This document shows positions 33,423 through 42,623 of a stretch of 64,000 nt of DNA, one piece after another. The notes under the pieces were generated by a model. The model did not search any database and was not told the DNA's origin. It saw only the letters and a program-made list of their open reading frames with translations. Made by a program: the position numbers and the translations under genes. Position 1 is the first letter of the stretch. Every line of letters starts with the position of its first letter. Source of the DNA: Enterobacter sp. RHBSTW-00175 (GTDB taxonomy: Bacteria; Pseudomonadota; Gammaproteobacteria; Enterobacterales; Enterobacteriaceae); contig NZ_CP055930.1 of the NCBI RefSeq assembly GCF_013927005.1, forward strand, positions 3,968,001-4,032,000, read 5' to 3'.

Positions 33423-35006
33423 TCAGTATCCGGCGGCAGAGCCGTTGCTGCGTGGGTCGAATGCCCCTTCAAGCAGGCCGTTGGGATGGCGAACAATCGC
33501 CCCCGCGTGCCCCATGGCTTCGCTAAAGTCCGGGAACACTTCTGTTTCGTGGCCCAGCGCCTGCAAGCGCGCGAGCGTCTGCGATGAGACGCGTCCTTCC
33601 AGTTTTAAGGTGTCGGAAGTTTGTCCCCAGGTGCGTCCCAGCAGCCAGCGCGGCAGGCTGATGCTCTCCTGAAGCGGCACGCCCTGCACCACATAGCGGG
33701 TGAACAGCGCCGCCTGGGTTTGCGGCTGTCCGTCTCCTCCCATCGAGCCATAGACCATCACGCGCCCGTCGTGCAGGCGTGCGGCTGCCGGGTTCAGAGT
33801 ATGGAAAGGCTGCTTACCCGGAGCCAGCGCCAGAAGATGAGCCGGGTTGAGGCTGAAAGAGGCTCCCCGGTTTTGCCAGACGATCCCGGTATCCGGCAGA
33901 ACCACGCCGCTGCCGAACTCGTGATAAATACTCTGGATAAACGAGACGGCAAGCCCGCTGTTATCCATTACCCCCATCCATACCGTGTCACCAGGGCCTT
34001 TGCCGGTGCCCCATTGGGCGGCCTGGCTGTCGTTGACCCGCGCAGCGAGCGCATCCAGCTCGGCGGGGGCCAGCAGGCTCTGGGTATCGGTTTTCAGTTC
34101 TCGTGGATCGGTAATATGGCTATCGCGCAGGCCGAAGGCCAGCTTGGTGGCTTCGACGATGCGGTGAATGGTGGTGGCCTCGTCGGCATCGGCCATCCCC
34201 AGCCGGTCGGTTATCCCGAGTATCGCCAGCGATACCAGCCCCTGCGTCGGCGGGGCAAGATTCCAGACGTCACCCTGCTGATGCTGCAATTTCAGCGGCG
34301 TGGTGCGCCGGGCGACGTGCGCATTCAGGTCTGCAAGGGTCACGGGCAGACCGAGCTCCTCCATTCCACGGGCCAGACATTCCGCCAGCGGGCCACGATA
34401 AAAGCTGTCCAGACCTTCGTCCGCCAGGCGTTTCAGGGTGGTGGCCATCGCCGGTTGGTAAAAACGGCTCCCGGCCTGAGGTGGTTTACCGTCGATAAGC
34501 CAGGTTTCTGCAAAACCAGGCAGGTCTTTCAGTTCGTCAAATTTACTCGCCGTGGCGCTGGCCTGCGATGCGGTGACCGGCGTGCCGTTTTGCGCGTAGT
34601 CAATGGCATCTGCCAGCAGGCGTGCCAGCGGCAGCGCGGTGCCATGCATTTCCTGCGACACCTTAAGGGCTTCGTCCCAGCCGCTGACCGTTCCGGCCAC
34701 GGTCAGCGCCGCGCGCGGGCCGCGATGGGGGATCTGCGTCAGGCCATCATAGGCCGCAAGCGTCGCCAGCGAGCCTGCCGCGCCGCTGGCGTCAATGGCA
34801 ATGGGTTCACCGCCGGGCGGGACGATAAGCCAGAAGCCATCGCCACCCAGGCCATTCATATGGGGATAAACCACTGCGATGGTGGCTGCGGCGGCCACCA
34901 TGGCTTCAATGGCGCTGCCGCCTTCGCGCAGAATTGCCAGCGCGCTCTGGCTGGCAAGATGGTGGGGCGCTACGGCCATTCCGTGTGTGGAGACATTACT
35001 GTGCAT
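33423..35006 (-). CDS. hpxW: HpxW, oxamate amidohydrolase (gamma-glutamyltransferase-like)
   Basis: The 527-residue Ntn-hydrolase proenzyme should cleave itself before Thr341 (KGPGD/TVWMGVMD) to create the N-terminal nucleophile. The K. pneumoniae homologue converts oxamate to oxalate and ammonia. Other family landmarks are GGDGFWLIVPPGGEPIAIDA and the late VYGSMGGDGQPQTQAALF. No signal peptide is seen, unlike periplasmic Ggt, which supports a cytoplasmic role. It is the first gene of hpxWXYZ and divergent from hpxU. Confidence 0.9.
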   Translation of the reverse strand: MHSNVSTHGMAVAPHHLASQSALAILREGGSAIEAMVAAAATIAVVYPHMNGLGGDGFWLIVPPGGEPIAIDASGAAGSLATLAAYDGLTQIPHRGPRAALTVAGTVSGWDEALKVSQEMHGTALPLARLLADAIDYAQNGTPVTASQASATASKFDELKDLPGFAETWLIDGKPPQAGSRFYQPAMATTLKRLADEGLDSFYRGPLAECLARGMEELGLPVTLADLNAHVARRTTPLKLQHQQGDVWNLAPPTQGLVSLAILGITDRLGMADADEATTIHRIVEATKLAFGLRDSHITDPRELKTDTQSLLAPAELDALAARVNDSQAAQWGTGKGPGDTVWMGVMDNSGLAVSFIQSIYHEFGSGVVLPDTGIVWQNRGASFSLNPAHLLALAPGKQPFHTLNPAAARLHDGRVMVYGSMGGDGQPQTQAALFTRYVVQGVPLQESISLPRWLLGRTWGQTSDTLKLEGRVSSQTLARLQALGHETEVFPDFSEAMGHAGAIVRHPNGLLEGAFDPRSNGSAAGY

Positions 35007-35041
35007 GGGGAGTCCTCATGACCCTGAAAGTCACAAGGTGC

Positions 35042-35057
35042 TGCAAAAGCTGTTCCA
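35042..35057 (-). promoter_or_regulatory. Sigma-54 promoter of hpxWXYZ
   Basis: On the minus strand TGGAACAGCTTTTGCA differs from TGGCAC-N5-TTGCA at one base. The predicted transcript start is about 25 bases before hpxW. Confidence 0.68.
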
Positions 35058-35060
35058 GTT

Positions 35061-35135
35061 CTGAAAGAAAAGTTTCAGTAAACTGGCACGGATAATGAAA
35101 CGTATAATAAAAGGCAAAATGTGATGAAACAAAAG
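35061..35135. promoter_or_regulatory. Candidate HpxU operators between hpxW and hpxU
   Basis: Three related elements are present: the palindrome CTGAAA-gaaaag-TTTCAG (35061-35078), ATGAAAC (35095-35101) and ATGAAACAAAAG (35124-35135). A TATAAT at 35103-35108 between them could be the -10 of hpxU, allowing autoregulation. The 12-mer recurs exactly, inverted, before hpxF. Confidence 0.5.
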
Positions 35136-35148
35136 TTACAGAGGCGCT

Positions 35149-35988
35149 ATGGAACAGTTAGATGAACGTCTGAAAGGGCAGTACGCGTCATTGTCGCCGC
35201 AGGAGCAGCGCGTGGCCGATTTTATCTTCGATCACTTTGACGACCTTATAAGCTATAACAGCGCCGAGCTGGCGCAGCTTAGCGGGGTGTCGAAAGCCAC
35301 GGTGAGCCGTCTGTTTAAGCGCCTGGGCTATGAGAAATATAAAGACATGCGCGACGAACTGCGCACGCTGCGCCAGAGCGGGATGCCGTTAACCGACAAC
35401 CGTGATGCGGTGCAGGGCAACACGCTGCTGGCGCGTCACTATAAGCAGGAGATGGCGAACCTGACACAGTGGGTGAATGCGCTTGATGCACATCAGTTTG
35501 CCGAGGCCATGGCCTGCATGGTGAAGGCACGGCGGGTGGTGATTATCGGGATGCGCAATGCGTATCCGGCGGCGCTGCACCTGCGCCAGCAGCTGTTACA
35601 GGCCCGCGGGCAGGTGCTGGTGCTACCCCAGCCAGGGCAGAGCCTGAGTGAAGAGCTGGTGGATTTAACCGCCGACGATCTGGTGGTGATGATGGCGTTT
35701 CGCCGCCGCCCGCGCATTATCCGCCCGCTGATGCAGCAGCTTCAGAGCCGTGGGGTTCCGGTGCTGCTGATGTGCGAGCCGCAGGCCCACAGCCTGTTCC
35801 CGCTGGCGAGCTGGCAGCTCTGTGCCCCGCTGGACAGCGTATCGGCCTATGACAGCTACTCTTCGGTGAACAGCCTGATTAACCTGCTGGCGAACGCCTT
35901 CCTGCATGAGATCCTCGATAAAGGCCGCCCGCGTATTCACGAGATAGCCTCCCTTTATCAGCAGCTGGATGAGCTGGAGCAACGATAA
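35149..35988 (+). CDS. hpxU: HpxU, RpiR-family transcriptional regulator
   Basis: The 279-residue protein has an N-terminal RpiR helix-turn-helix (LSPQEQRVADFIFDHF; SAELAQLSGVSKATVSRLFKRLGYEKYKDM) and a C-terminal SIS domain (about 125-260, RVVIIGMRNAYPAALHLRQQL), which usually binds phosphosugars but here likely senses a pathway compound. GAGGCGCTATG gives the start. It sits between hpxW (divergent) and hpxF (same strand) with its own terminator, the right place to control both operons. The symbol follows Klebsiella usage and is less certain than the family. Confidence 0.78.
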   Translation: MEQLDERLKGQYASLSPQEQRVADFIFDHFDDLISYNSAELAQLSGVSKATVSRLFKRLGYEKYKDMRDELRTLRQSGMPLTDNRDAVQGNTLLARHYKQEMANLTQWVNALDAHQFAEAMACMVKARRVVIIGMRNAYPAALHLRQQLLQARGQVLVLPQPGQSLSEELVDLTADDLVVMMAFRRRPRIIRPLMQQLQSRGVPVLLMCEPQAHSLFPLASWQLCAPLDSVSAYDSYSSVNSLINLLANAFLHEILDKGRPRIHEIASLYQQLDELEQR

Positions 35989-36009
35989 TGGGGCGCCAGG
36001 CTGGTGCTT

Positions 36010-36026
36010 TGCATTAAATTGGTGCA
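36010..36026 (+). promoter_or_regulatory. NtrC-type enhancer site upstream of hpxF
   Basis: TGCATT-AAATT-GGTGCA has both conserved half-sites (TGCA...GGTGCA) of the 17-bp NtrC consensus. It lies about 100 bases upstream of the hpxF -24 element, a usual enhancer distance. Confidence 0.62.
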
Positions 36027-36030
36027 ATAA

Positions 36031-36065
36031 AACGGGGTGAAAAGGCCAGTTCTTTTCGCCCCGTT
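36031..36065 (+). terminator. Terminator of hpxU
   Basis: A 14-bp stem AACGGGGTGAAAAG / CTTTTCGCCCCGTT (one G-U pair) with a 7-base loop and T-rich sequence after it lies about 40 bases past the hpxU stop. It separates hpxU from the hpxF operon. Confidence 0.8.
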
Positions 36066-36122
36066 GTCATTTATTCCTCGTGATATCTGCCTTTCAAACA
36101 AAATTTGCCGTTTTGCTTCGCC

Positions 36123-36138
36123 TGGCACATTAGTTGCA
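36123..36138 (+). promoter_or_regulatory. Sigma-54 promoter of hpxFGHIJK
   Basis: TGGCACATTAGTTGCA is a perfect match to TGGCAC-N5-TTGCA, the best of the six in the window. The predicted transcript start near 36150 is about 40 bases before hpxF. Confidence 0.82.
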
Positions 36139-36156
36139 AAAGTTAATTCAAAGAAT

Positions 36157-36168
36157 CTTTTGTTTCAT
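36157..36168 (-). promoter_or_regulatory. Candidate HpxU operator before hpxF
   Basis: CTTTTGTTTCAT is the exact reverse complement of ATGAAACAAAAG at 35124-35135. It overlaps the first transcribed bases of the hpxF operon, a position suited to repression. Confidence 0.5.
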
Positions 36169-36190
36169 GCTAACGTAACGGGTAAACACC

Positions 36191-36973
36191 ATGAAAAAAC
36201 TGTTGATTGCACTGGCCGGGGCCGCTTGTCTGTTCACACAACTGCCAGCAAAAGCTGACCAGCTTCAGGATATTGAAAAGCGCGGTACGCTGCGCATCGC
36301 CGTCCCGCAGGACTTCCCGCCGTTCGGCTCGGTGGGGACCGACCTCCAGCCGCAGGGTTACGACATCGATATGGCGCGCTATCTGGCAAAACAGATGAAG
36401 CTCAAGCTGCAACTGGTGCCGGTGACCAGCGCTAACCGCGTACCGTATCTGCAAACCGATAAGGTGGATCTGGTTATCTCAAGCCTGGGTAAAAACGCCG
36501 AGCGTGAAAAGGTGATCGACTTTAGCCGCGCCTATGCGCCTTTCTTCCTCGGCGTATTTGGCCCGAAAGGGGCTGAGCTGAAAGATGCTGCCGCACTGAG
36601 CGGAAAAACCATCGGCGTGACGCGCGGTGCGGTGGAAGACATGGTGCTGACCAGCCTGGCGCCGAAAGATGCCGACGTAAAACGCTATGAGGACAACAAC
36701 ACCACGCTGTCGGCCTACCTTTCCGGTCAGGTGCAGTATGTGGCGACCGGCAACCTTGTGGTGGCGGCGATTTCACGTCAGAACGCGGATAAAGCGCCGG
36801 TGCCGAGCTTTATGCTGAAAGACTCACCGTGCTTTATCGGCCTGAAGAAAAACGAACCGGCCCTGAAAGCGAAAGTCGACGCCCTGATTGAGCAAGGGAT
36901 CAAAGACGGCACGCTGAATGGGCTGTCTGAGCAATGGCTGAAAGCGCCGCTGCCGGCAAACCTTGGCGTATAA
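36191..36973 (+). CDS. hpxF: HpxF, ABC transporter substrate-binding protein (amino-acid-type family 3)
   Basis: The 260-residue periplasmic protein has a signal peptide MKKLLIALAGAACLFTQLPAKA and a family-3 solute-binding fold (RGTLRIAVPQDFPPFGSVGTD; GYDIDMARYLAKQMKL; GKTIGVTRGAVEDMVL). It is the first gene of a six-gene operon whose last two genes degrade allantoate, so allantoate, allantoin or ureidoglycine-like ligands are likely. This is inferred from context. Gene letters follow the Klebsiella hpxFGHIJK order. Confidence 0.82.
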   Translation: MKKLLIALAGAACLFTQLPAKADQLQDIEKRGTLRIAVPQDFPPFGSVGTDLQPQGYDIDMARYLAKQMKLKLQLVPVTSANRVPYLQTDKVDLVISSLGKNAEREKVIDFSRAYAPFFLGVFGPKGAELKDAAALSGKTIGVTRGAVEDMVLTSLAPKDADVKRYEDNNTTLSAYLSGQVQYVATGNLVVAAISRQNADKAPVPSFMLKDSPCFIGLKKNEPALKAKVDALIEQGIKDGTLNGLSEQWLKAPLPANLGV

Positions 36974-36976
36974 GGT

Positions 36977-37642
36977 ATGTCTGAGCAACTGCATTTTTCT
37001 GAGCTCTGGCCGCACTGGCCGGAGCTGCTGGCAGGGCTGTGGGTCACCATTCAACTGACCGTACTCGCGACCCTCGGCGGCCTGGCTATCGGTATTTTCG
37101 GGGCGGCCATTCGCAGCGGGCGGGCAACATGGTTTAGCCGGATCTGGGGCGGTTACGTGGAAATTATCCGTAATACGCCGTTTGTGGTGCAGCTGTTTTT
37201 TATTGTTTTTGGCCTGCCCAATATGGGGCTGAAAATGACCGCCGGGGAAGCGGCGCTGCTGGCCATGGTGGTCAATCTGGGGGCGTACAGCACCGAGATT
37301 ATCCGCGCGGGTATTCAGGTAACGCCAAAAGGGCAGTGGGAAGCCGGGCGGGTGCTGGGGTTAACGCGTTTGCAGACCTTTATCCGGGTGGTGTTACCGC
37401 CCTCGCTGCAACGCATTTATCCGGCGCTGGTGAGCCAGTGCATCATCGTGATGCTGGGTTCGTCGGTGGTGTCGCAGGTTTCCTATGAAGAGCTAACCTT
37501 TGCCGCCAACCTGATCCAGTCCAGAACCTTTCTGAGCTTTGAGGTCTATCTGGTGACAACCGGGATTTACTTAGTGCTGTCGATTACCCTGCGCCAGTTG
37601 ATGATGGCGGCAGGACGCAAATGGCTGGGGGTGCAGGCATGA
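36977..37642 (+). CDS. hpxG: HpxG, ABC transporter permease
   Basis: The 221-residue inner membrane permease is of the HisM/HisQ type. It has about five hydrophobic segments, the N-terminal LLAGLWVTIQLTVLATLGG, ..EIIRNTPFVVQLFFIVFGLP, and the EAA loop GQWEAGRVLGLTRLQTFIRVVLPPSLQ that contacts the ATPase. It starts 4 bases after hpxF, and its stop overlaps the next permease start (ATGA). Confidence 0.85.
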   Translation: MSEQLHFSELWPHWPELLAGLWVTIQLTVLATLGGLAIGIFGAAIRSGRATWFSRIWGGYVEIIRNTPFVVQLFFIVFGLPNMGLKMTAGEAALLAMVVNLGAYSTEIIRAGIQVTPKGQWEAGRVLGLTRLQTFIRVVLPPSLQRIYPALVSQCIIVMLGSSVVSQVSYEELTFAANLIQSRTFLSFEVYLVTTGIYLVLSITLRQLMMAAGRKWLGVQA

Positions 37643-38278
37643 TGACCACCTTTACGGACTGGGACATTATTCGCAATCTGCTGCTCGCCGGGCGCTGGAC
37701 GGTACTGCTGTCGCTGGTGGCGTTTGTCGGCGGAGCGGTAGTGACGCTGCCGCTGTTGCTGCTGCGCATGACGGGCGGACGTACGGTAAAACACCTGATC
37801 CGCGGCTATATTGAGCTGTTTCAGGGCACGCCGCTGCTGATGCAGCTGTTCCTGGCCTTTTTCGGCGTGGCGCTGTTTGGCATCGATGTTTCAGCCTGGA
37901 CCGCCGCGTCGCTGGCGCTGACGTTTTACACCAGCGCCTTTTTGCTCGATATCTGGTTTGGCAGTATTCGTGCGCTACCAAAAGGGCAGTGGGAAGCCTC
38001 GCGCTGCCTGGGGTTGAGCTTTGGGCAAACCCTGTTTCGCGTGGTGGCGCCGCAGGCGTTACGCATCGCTATCGCCCCCACGGTGGGGTTTGCCGTGCAG
38101 GTGATTAAGGGCACTGCGCTGGCGTCGATTATCGGTTTTATCGAGCTGACAAAGGCCGGGACGATGCTGACCAACGTGACCTACCAGCCATTTAAAGTCT
38201 TTGCGCTGGTAGCGCTGGGCTATTTCATTCTGTGTTACCCGCTGTCGCGCTACAGCCGTTATCTGGAGACTAAATTCA

Positions 38279-38298
<20 letters not shown>
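37639..38298 (+). CDS. hpxH: HpxH, ABC transporter permease
   Basis: The 219-residue second permease subunit has the same topology as HpxG. Landmarks are IELFQGTPLLMQLFLAFFG and the EAA loop GQWEASRCLGLSFGQTLFRVVAPQAL. The ATG at 37639 overlaps the hpxG stop (ATGATG); an ATG one codon later is equally possible. Its 3' end overlaps hpxI by 20 bases, including a His-rich tail (NASHHH). Confidence 0.85.
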
Positions 38299-39016
<718 letters not shown>

Positions 39017-39031
39017 CCTAAGGACACAAAG

Positions 39032-40273
39032 ATGGACATCGCTCAATTTCCGCAAATCAATCCACCGCAGCGCCTGCTGATGGGGCCGGGGCCGATCAAC
39101 GCCGATCCGCGCGTGCTGCGTGCCATGTCGAGCCAGCTGATTGGCCAGTACGATCCGGCCATGACCCACTACATGAATGAGGTGATGGCGCTTTATCGCG
39201 GGGTGTTCCGCACCGAAAACCGCTGGACAATGCTGGTGGATGGCACCTCCCGCGCGGGGATTGAAGCAATTCTGGTGTCGGCCATTCGTCCGGGGGACAA
39301 AGTGCTGGTGCCAGTGTTTGGTCGCTTTGGCCATCTGCTGTGCGAAATTGCCCGTCGTTGTCGCGCCGAAGTGCACACCATTGAAGTGCCGTGGGGAGAA
39401 GTGTTCACCCCGGATCAGGTTGAAGATGCCATCAAACGCGTGCGCCCGCGCCTGCTGCTGACCGTGCAGGGCGATACCTCGACCACCATGCTGCAACCGC
39501 TTGCCGAACTGGGCGCCATTTGCCGCCGTTACGACGTACTGTTTTACACCGATGCCACCGCATCACTGGGCGGGAACCCGCTGGAAACCGATGCCTGGGA
39601 ACTGGATGCGGTGTCGGCCGGGATGCAGAAATGCCTCGGCGGCCCGTCCGGTACCTCACCCATTACCCTCAGCGCGCGAATGGAAGAGGCGATCCGCCGC
39701 CGTAAATGCGTGGAAGAGGGTATCCGTACCGATGCTCATCAACACGGCGTGGATGAGATGGTCTACTCCAACTATTTCGACCTCGGCATGGTGATGGACT
39801 ACTGGGGCCCCGAGCGTCTGAACCATCACACCGAAGCCACCACCGCGCTGTTCGGCGCACGCGAATGCGCCCGGCTTATCCTCCAGGAAGGGCTGGATAA
39901 CGGCATTGCCCGCCACAAGCTGCACGGCGATGCGCTGCTGAAAGGCATTCAGGCGATGGGGCTGGAAACCTTCGGCGACCTGAAGCACAAAATGAACAAC
40001 GTGCTGGGCGTGGTTATTCCGCAGGGTGTGAACGGCGATCAGGTGCGTAAGCTGATGCTGGAAGATTTCGGTATCGAAATTGGCACCTCGTTTGGCCCGC
40101 TGCACGGCAAAGTGTGGCGCATTGGCACCATGGGCTATAACGCCCGCAAAGACTGCGTGATGACTACCCTGAGCGCGCTGGAGTCGGTGCTGAACTACCT
40201 GAAATTTACCACCACGCAGGGCGCTGCAATGCAGGCCGCGTGGGATCACTACCGCAGCGAGACGGCGCTATGA
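39032..40273 (+). CDS. hpxJ: HpxJ, ureidoglycine-glyoxylate aminotransferase
   Basis: The 413-residue class V PLP aminotransferase has GPGPINADPRVLRAM at the N terminus, LVDGTSRAGIEAIL, the PLP-contacting Asp in FYTDATASLGG, and the Schiff-base Lys200 in SAGMQKCLGGPSGTSP. The K. pneumoniae enzyme transfers the amino group of ureidoglycine to a 2-oxo acid, giving oxalurate. AAGGACACAAAG precedes the ATG. The stop overlaps the hpxK start (ATGA). Confidence 0.9.
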   Translation: MDIAQFPQINPPQRLLMGPGPINADPRVLRAMSSQLIGQYDPAMTHYMNEVMALYRGVFRTENRWTMLVDGTSRAGIEAILVSAIRPGDKVLVPVFGRFGHLLCEIARRCRAEVHTIEVPWGEVFTPDQVEDAIKRVRPRLLLTVQGDTSTTMLQPLAELGAICRRYDVLFYTDATASLGGNPLETDAWELDAVSAGMQKCLGGPSGTSPITLSARMEEAIRRRKCVEEGIRTDAHQHGVDEMVYSNYFDLGMVMDYWGPERLNHHTEATTALFGARECARLILQEGLDNGIARHKLHGDALLKGIQAMGLETFGDLKHKMNNVLGVVIPQGVNGDQVRKLMLEDFGIEIGTSFGPLHGKVWRIGTMGYNARKDCVMTTLSALESVLNYLKFTTTQGAAMQAAWDHYRSETAL

Positions 40274-41511
40274 GTCAAGCGACACGCCAGCAGGCGGCAG
40301 ACCGTGTGATGGCGCGCGCCGATGCGCTGGCCACGATTAGCGAAACCCCGGATGCCCTGACACGGGTGTATCTCTCCACGCAGCATTTACAGGCCAACCA
40401 GCTGGTCGGGCAGTGGATGAGCCAGGCGGGCATGACCGTCTGGCAGGACAGCGTGGGCAATATTTGCGGGCGCTATGAGGGGGCGCAGGAAGGCGCACCG
40501 GCGGTATTACTCGGCTCGCATCTGGATACCGTGCGTAATGCCGGGCGATATGACGGGATGCTCGGCGTGCTCACCGCCATTGAAGTGGTGGACAGCCTGC
40601 ATCAGCAGGGGCGGCATCTGGCGCAGGCCATCGAGATTGTCGGTTTTTGCGATGAAGAAGGCACCCGCTTCGGCATTACCCTGCTGGGCAGCCGTGGCCT
40701 GACGGGTACCTGGCCTGAGAGCTGGCTCGATAAATGCGATGCCAGCGGTGTCAGCGTGGCGCAGGCGATGGTGCAGGCGGGGCTTGATCCCGCCCGCGTG
40801 TTACTTGCCGCCAGAAACAAAGACGATTTCAGCGCCTATCTGGAGCTGCATATTGAGCAGGGGCCGTGCCTGGAGCAGGAACAGCTGGCGCTGGGCGTGG
40901 TGGAAGCCATTAACGGCGCACGCCGCCTGAACTGCCGCTTTACCGGTGAGGCCGGGCACGCCGGTACCGTGCCGATGGCCCATCGCAAGGACGCCCTGGC
41001 CGCCGCCGCCGAATGGATGGTGATGACCGAAAGCACCACGCAGCGCCACGGCGGCAATCTGGTGGCGACGGTAGGGGAGCTGCGCTGCCTGCCCGGCGCG
41101 GTGAATGTGATCCCAGGCGAAGTGACGCTGTCTCTGGATATTCGCGGCCCGCAGGATGCCCCGCTGGATGTGCTGCTCAACGAATTACTGACGCAGGCGC
41201 AGGCCATCGCCGCCCGTCGTGGGCTGGATTTCAGCGCCGAGGAGTTTTACCGGATCGCCGCTACCCCGTGCGATGCCCGTTTACAGGCATTGCTGGGCGA
41301 GGCCGTTGAATCGGTACAGGGGCGCACGCTGTCACTGCCCAGCGGTGCCGGGCACGACGCCATCGCCATGGCAGAGCGCTGGCCAGTGGGTATGTTGTTT
41401 GTGCGCTGTAAAGGCGGTGTCAGCCACCATCCGGCGGAGTCGGTGATGGCTGAAGATGTCGCCCTGGCGATTGAGGCGTTTAAGGGTGCGGTTGAGAGGC
41501 TGGCGAGTTAG
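40270..41511 (+). CDS. hpxK: HpxK, allantoate amidohydrolase
   Basis: The 413-residue M20-family metalloenzyme releases ammonia and CO2 from allantoate to give ureidoglycine. The metal ligands lie in LGSHLDTVRNAGRYDG, VGFCDEEGTRFG, ELHIEQGPCLE and the late GAGHDAIAMA and SHHPAESV. The ATG at 40270 (MSQATRQQAAD) overlaps the hpxJ stop; an in-frame start 30 bases upstream lies within hpxJ and is less likely. The stop overlaps that of ganK by 4 bases, joining the purine and galactan clusters tail to tail. Confidence 0.92.
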   Translation: MSQATRQQAADRVMARADALATISETPDALTRVYLSTQHLQANQLVGQWMSQAGMTVWQDSVGNICGRYEGAQEGAPAVLLGSHLDTVRNAGRYDGMLGVLTAIEVVDSLHQQGRHLAQAIEIVGFCDEEGTRFGITLLGSRGLTGTWPESWLDKCDASGVSVAQAMVQAGLDPARVLLAARNKDDFSAYLELHIEQGPCLEQEQLALGVVEAINGARRLNCRFTGEAGHAGTVPMAHRKDALAAAAEWMVMTESTTQRHGGNLVATVGELRCLPGAVNVIPGEVTLSLDIRGPQDAPLDVLLNELLTQAQAIAARRGLDFSAEEFYRIAATPCDARLQALLGEAVESVQGRTLSLPSGAGHDAIAMAERWPVGMLFVRCKGGVSHHPAESVMAEDVALAIEAFKGAVERLAS

Positions 41512-42623
41512 GCCACTGAACGCACCGCATCTTCGATATCTGCACTGACGCGGACATCCTGTTCGTCAAAGACCATGCAGTGGCGATCGTCGAAGGCCAC
41601 ATCAATCTTCTGCCATGGGGCGAACTTCACGTCTCCTGGCAGCAAGATTTTAACGTTGTCGTGGCCGTAGCACTGACCAAACAGATAGGTGTTATTCCCG
41701 AGGCGTTCCACCACTTCACAGTTAAATTCCAGCCCCGTACCCTGGCGAATGTCGGTGGTCAAATGTTCCGGGCGAATGCCCAGCGTCACCTTGCTCCCCG
41801 GCGTCAGCGGCGTGGTGGTCAGGGCAAGCGTCAGCGACTTCTGCTGCGACAGCCGCACGGTCAGCTCGCCCGGTTGCCAGGCCTCTACCGTGGCCGGCAG
41901 GAAGTTCATCTTCGGTGAGCCAATAAACCCGGCCACAAACTTGTTAACCGGCTTGTAGTAGAGATCCATCGGCGCACCCATCTGCTCAACCTTGCCGTAG
42001 TTCATCACCACGATTTTATCGGCCAGGGTCATGGCCTCAATCTGATCGTGGGTGACATACACCATGGTGGTTTTTAGCTCCTGGTGCAGACGGGCCAGGT
42101 GTAGGCGCATCTCGACGCGCAGTTCAGCATCCAGGTTTGAGAGCGGTTCATCGAACATAAACACACGCGGGTTGCGCACGATGGCACGGCCAATCGCCAC
42201 GCGCTGTCGCTGGCCGCCGGAGAGTTGCTTTGGTTTACGGTCCAGCAGATGGGAAAGTTGCAGCGTTTTAGCCACCATCTCCACCTGATGGCGGATCTGA
42301 TCCTTCGGCACCCTATTCACTTTTAGCCCATAGCCCATGTTTTCCGCCACCGTCATGTGCGGATAGAGCGCGTAGGACTGAAACACCATCGCCACGCCGC
42401 GGTGTGACGGGGCGACATCATTCATCACTTCGTTACCAATTAATACTTCCCCGTCGCTGATCTCTTCCAGACCGGCAATCATGCGCAGCATGGTTGATTT
42501 ACCGCAGCCGGAAGGGCCAACAAAAACGGCGAACTCGCCGTCCTCAATGTCAAGATTCACGTTGTGCAAGGTAACGGTGTCGCCAAAGCGTTTGGTGACA
42601 TTCCTCAATTGTATGTTCGACAT
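41508..42623 (-). CDS. ganK: GanK, ATPase of the oligogalactan ABC importer (MalK-like)
   Basis: The 371-residue MalK/UgpC-family ATPase has Walker A GPSGCGKST, Q-loop FQSYALYPHMT, signature LSGGQRQRVAIGRAI, Walker B FMFDEPLSNLDAELR and H-loop YVTHDQIEAM. A TOBE-type regulatory domain follows (about 235-371). The ATG at 42623 (MSNIQLRNVTKRF) has GGGGAA upstream and replaces a longer start. It is divergent from ganE and expected to work with GanF and GanG. Confidence 0.9.
   Translation of the reverse strand: MSNIQLRNVTKRFGDTVTLHNVNLDIEDGEFAVFVGPSGCGKSTMLRMIAGLEEISDGEVLIGNEVMNDVAPSHRGVAMVFQSYALYPHMTVAENMGYGLKVNRVPKDQIRHQVEMVAKTLQLSHLLDRKPKQLSGGQRQRVAIGRAIVRNPRVFMFDEPLSNLDAELRVEMRLHLARLHQELKTTMVYVTHDQIEAMTLADKIVVMNYGKVEQMGAPMDLYYKPVNKFVAGFIGSPKMNFLPATVEAWQPGELTVRLSQQKSLTLALTTTPLTPGSKVTLGIRPEHLTTDIRQGTGLEFNCEVVERLGNNTYLFGQCYGHDNVKILLPGDVKFAPWQKIDVAFDDRHCMVFDEQDVRVSADIEDAVRSVA

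Noticed and set aside
33621..35021. A 466-codon open frame antisense to hpxW
   Set aside because: Shadow of the HpxW gene; composition is Gly/Arg/Gln-rich with no recognisable domain.
35085..35100. TGGCACGGATAATGAA read as a sigma-54 promoter for hpxU
   Set aside because: It has a good -24 half but lacks GC at -12. A TATAAT nearby is a more likely sigma-70 promoter for the regulator.
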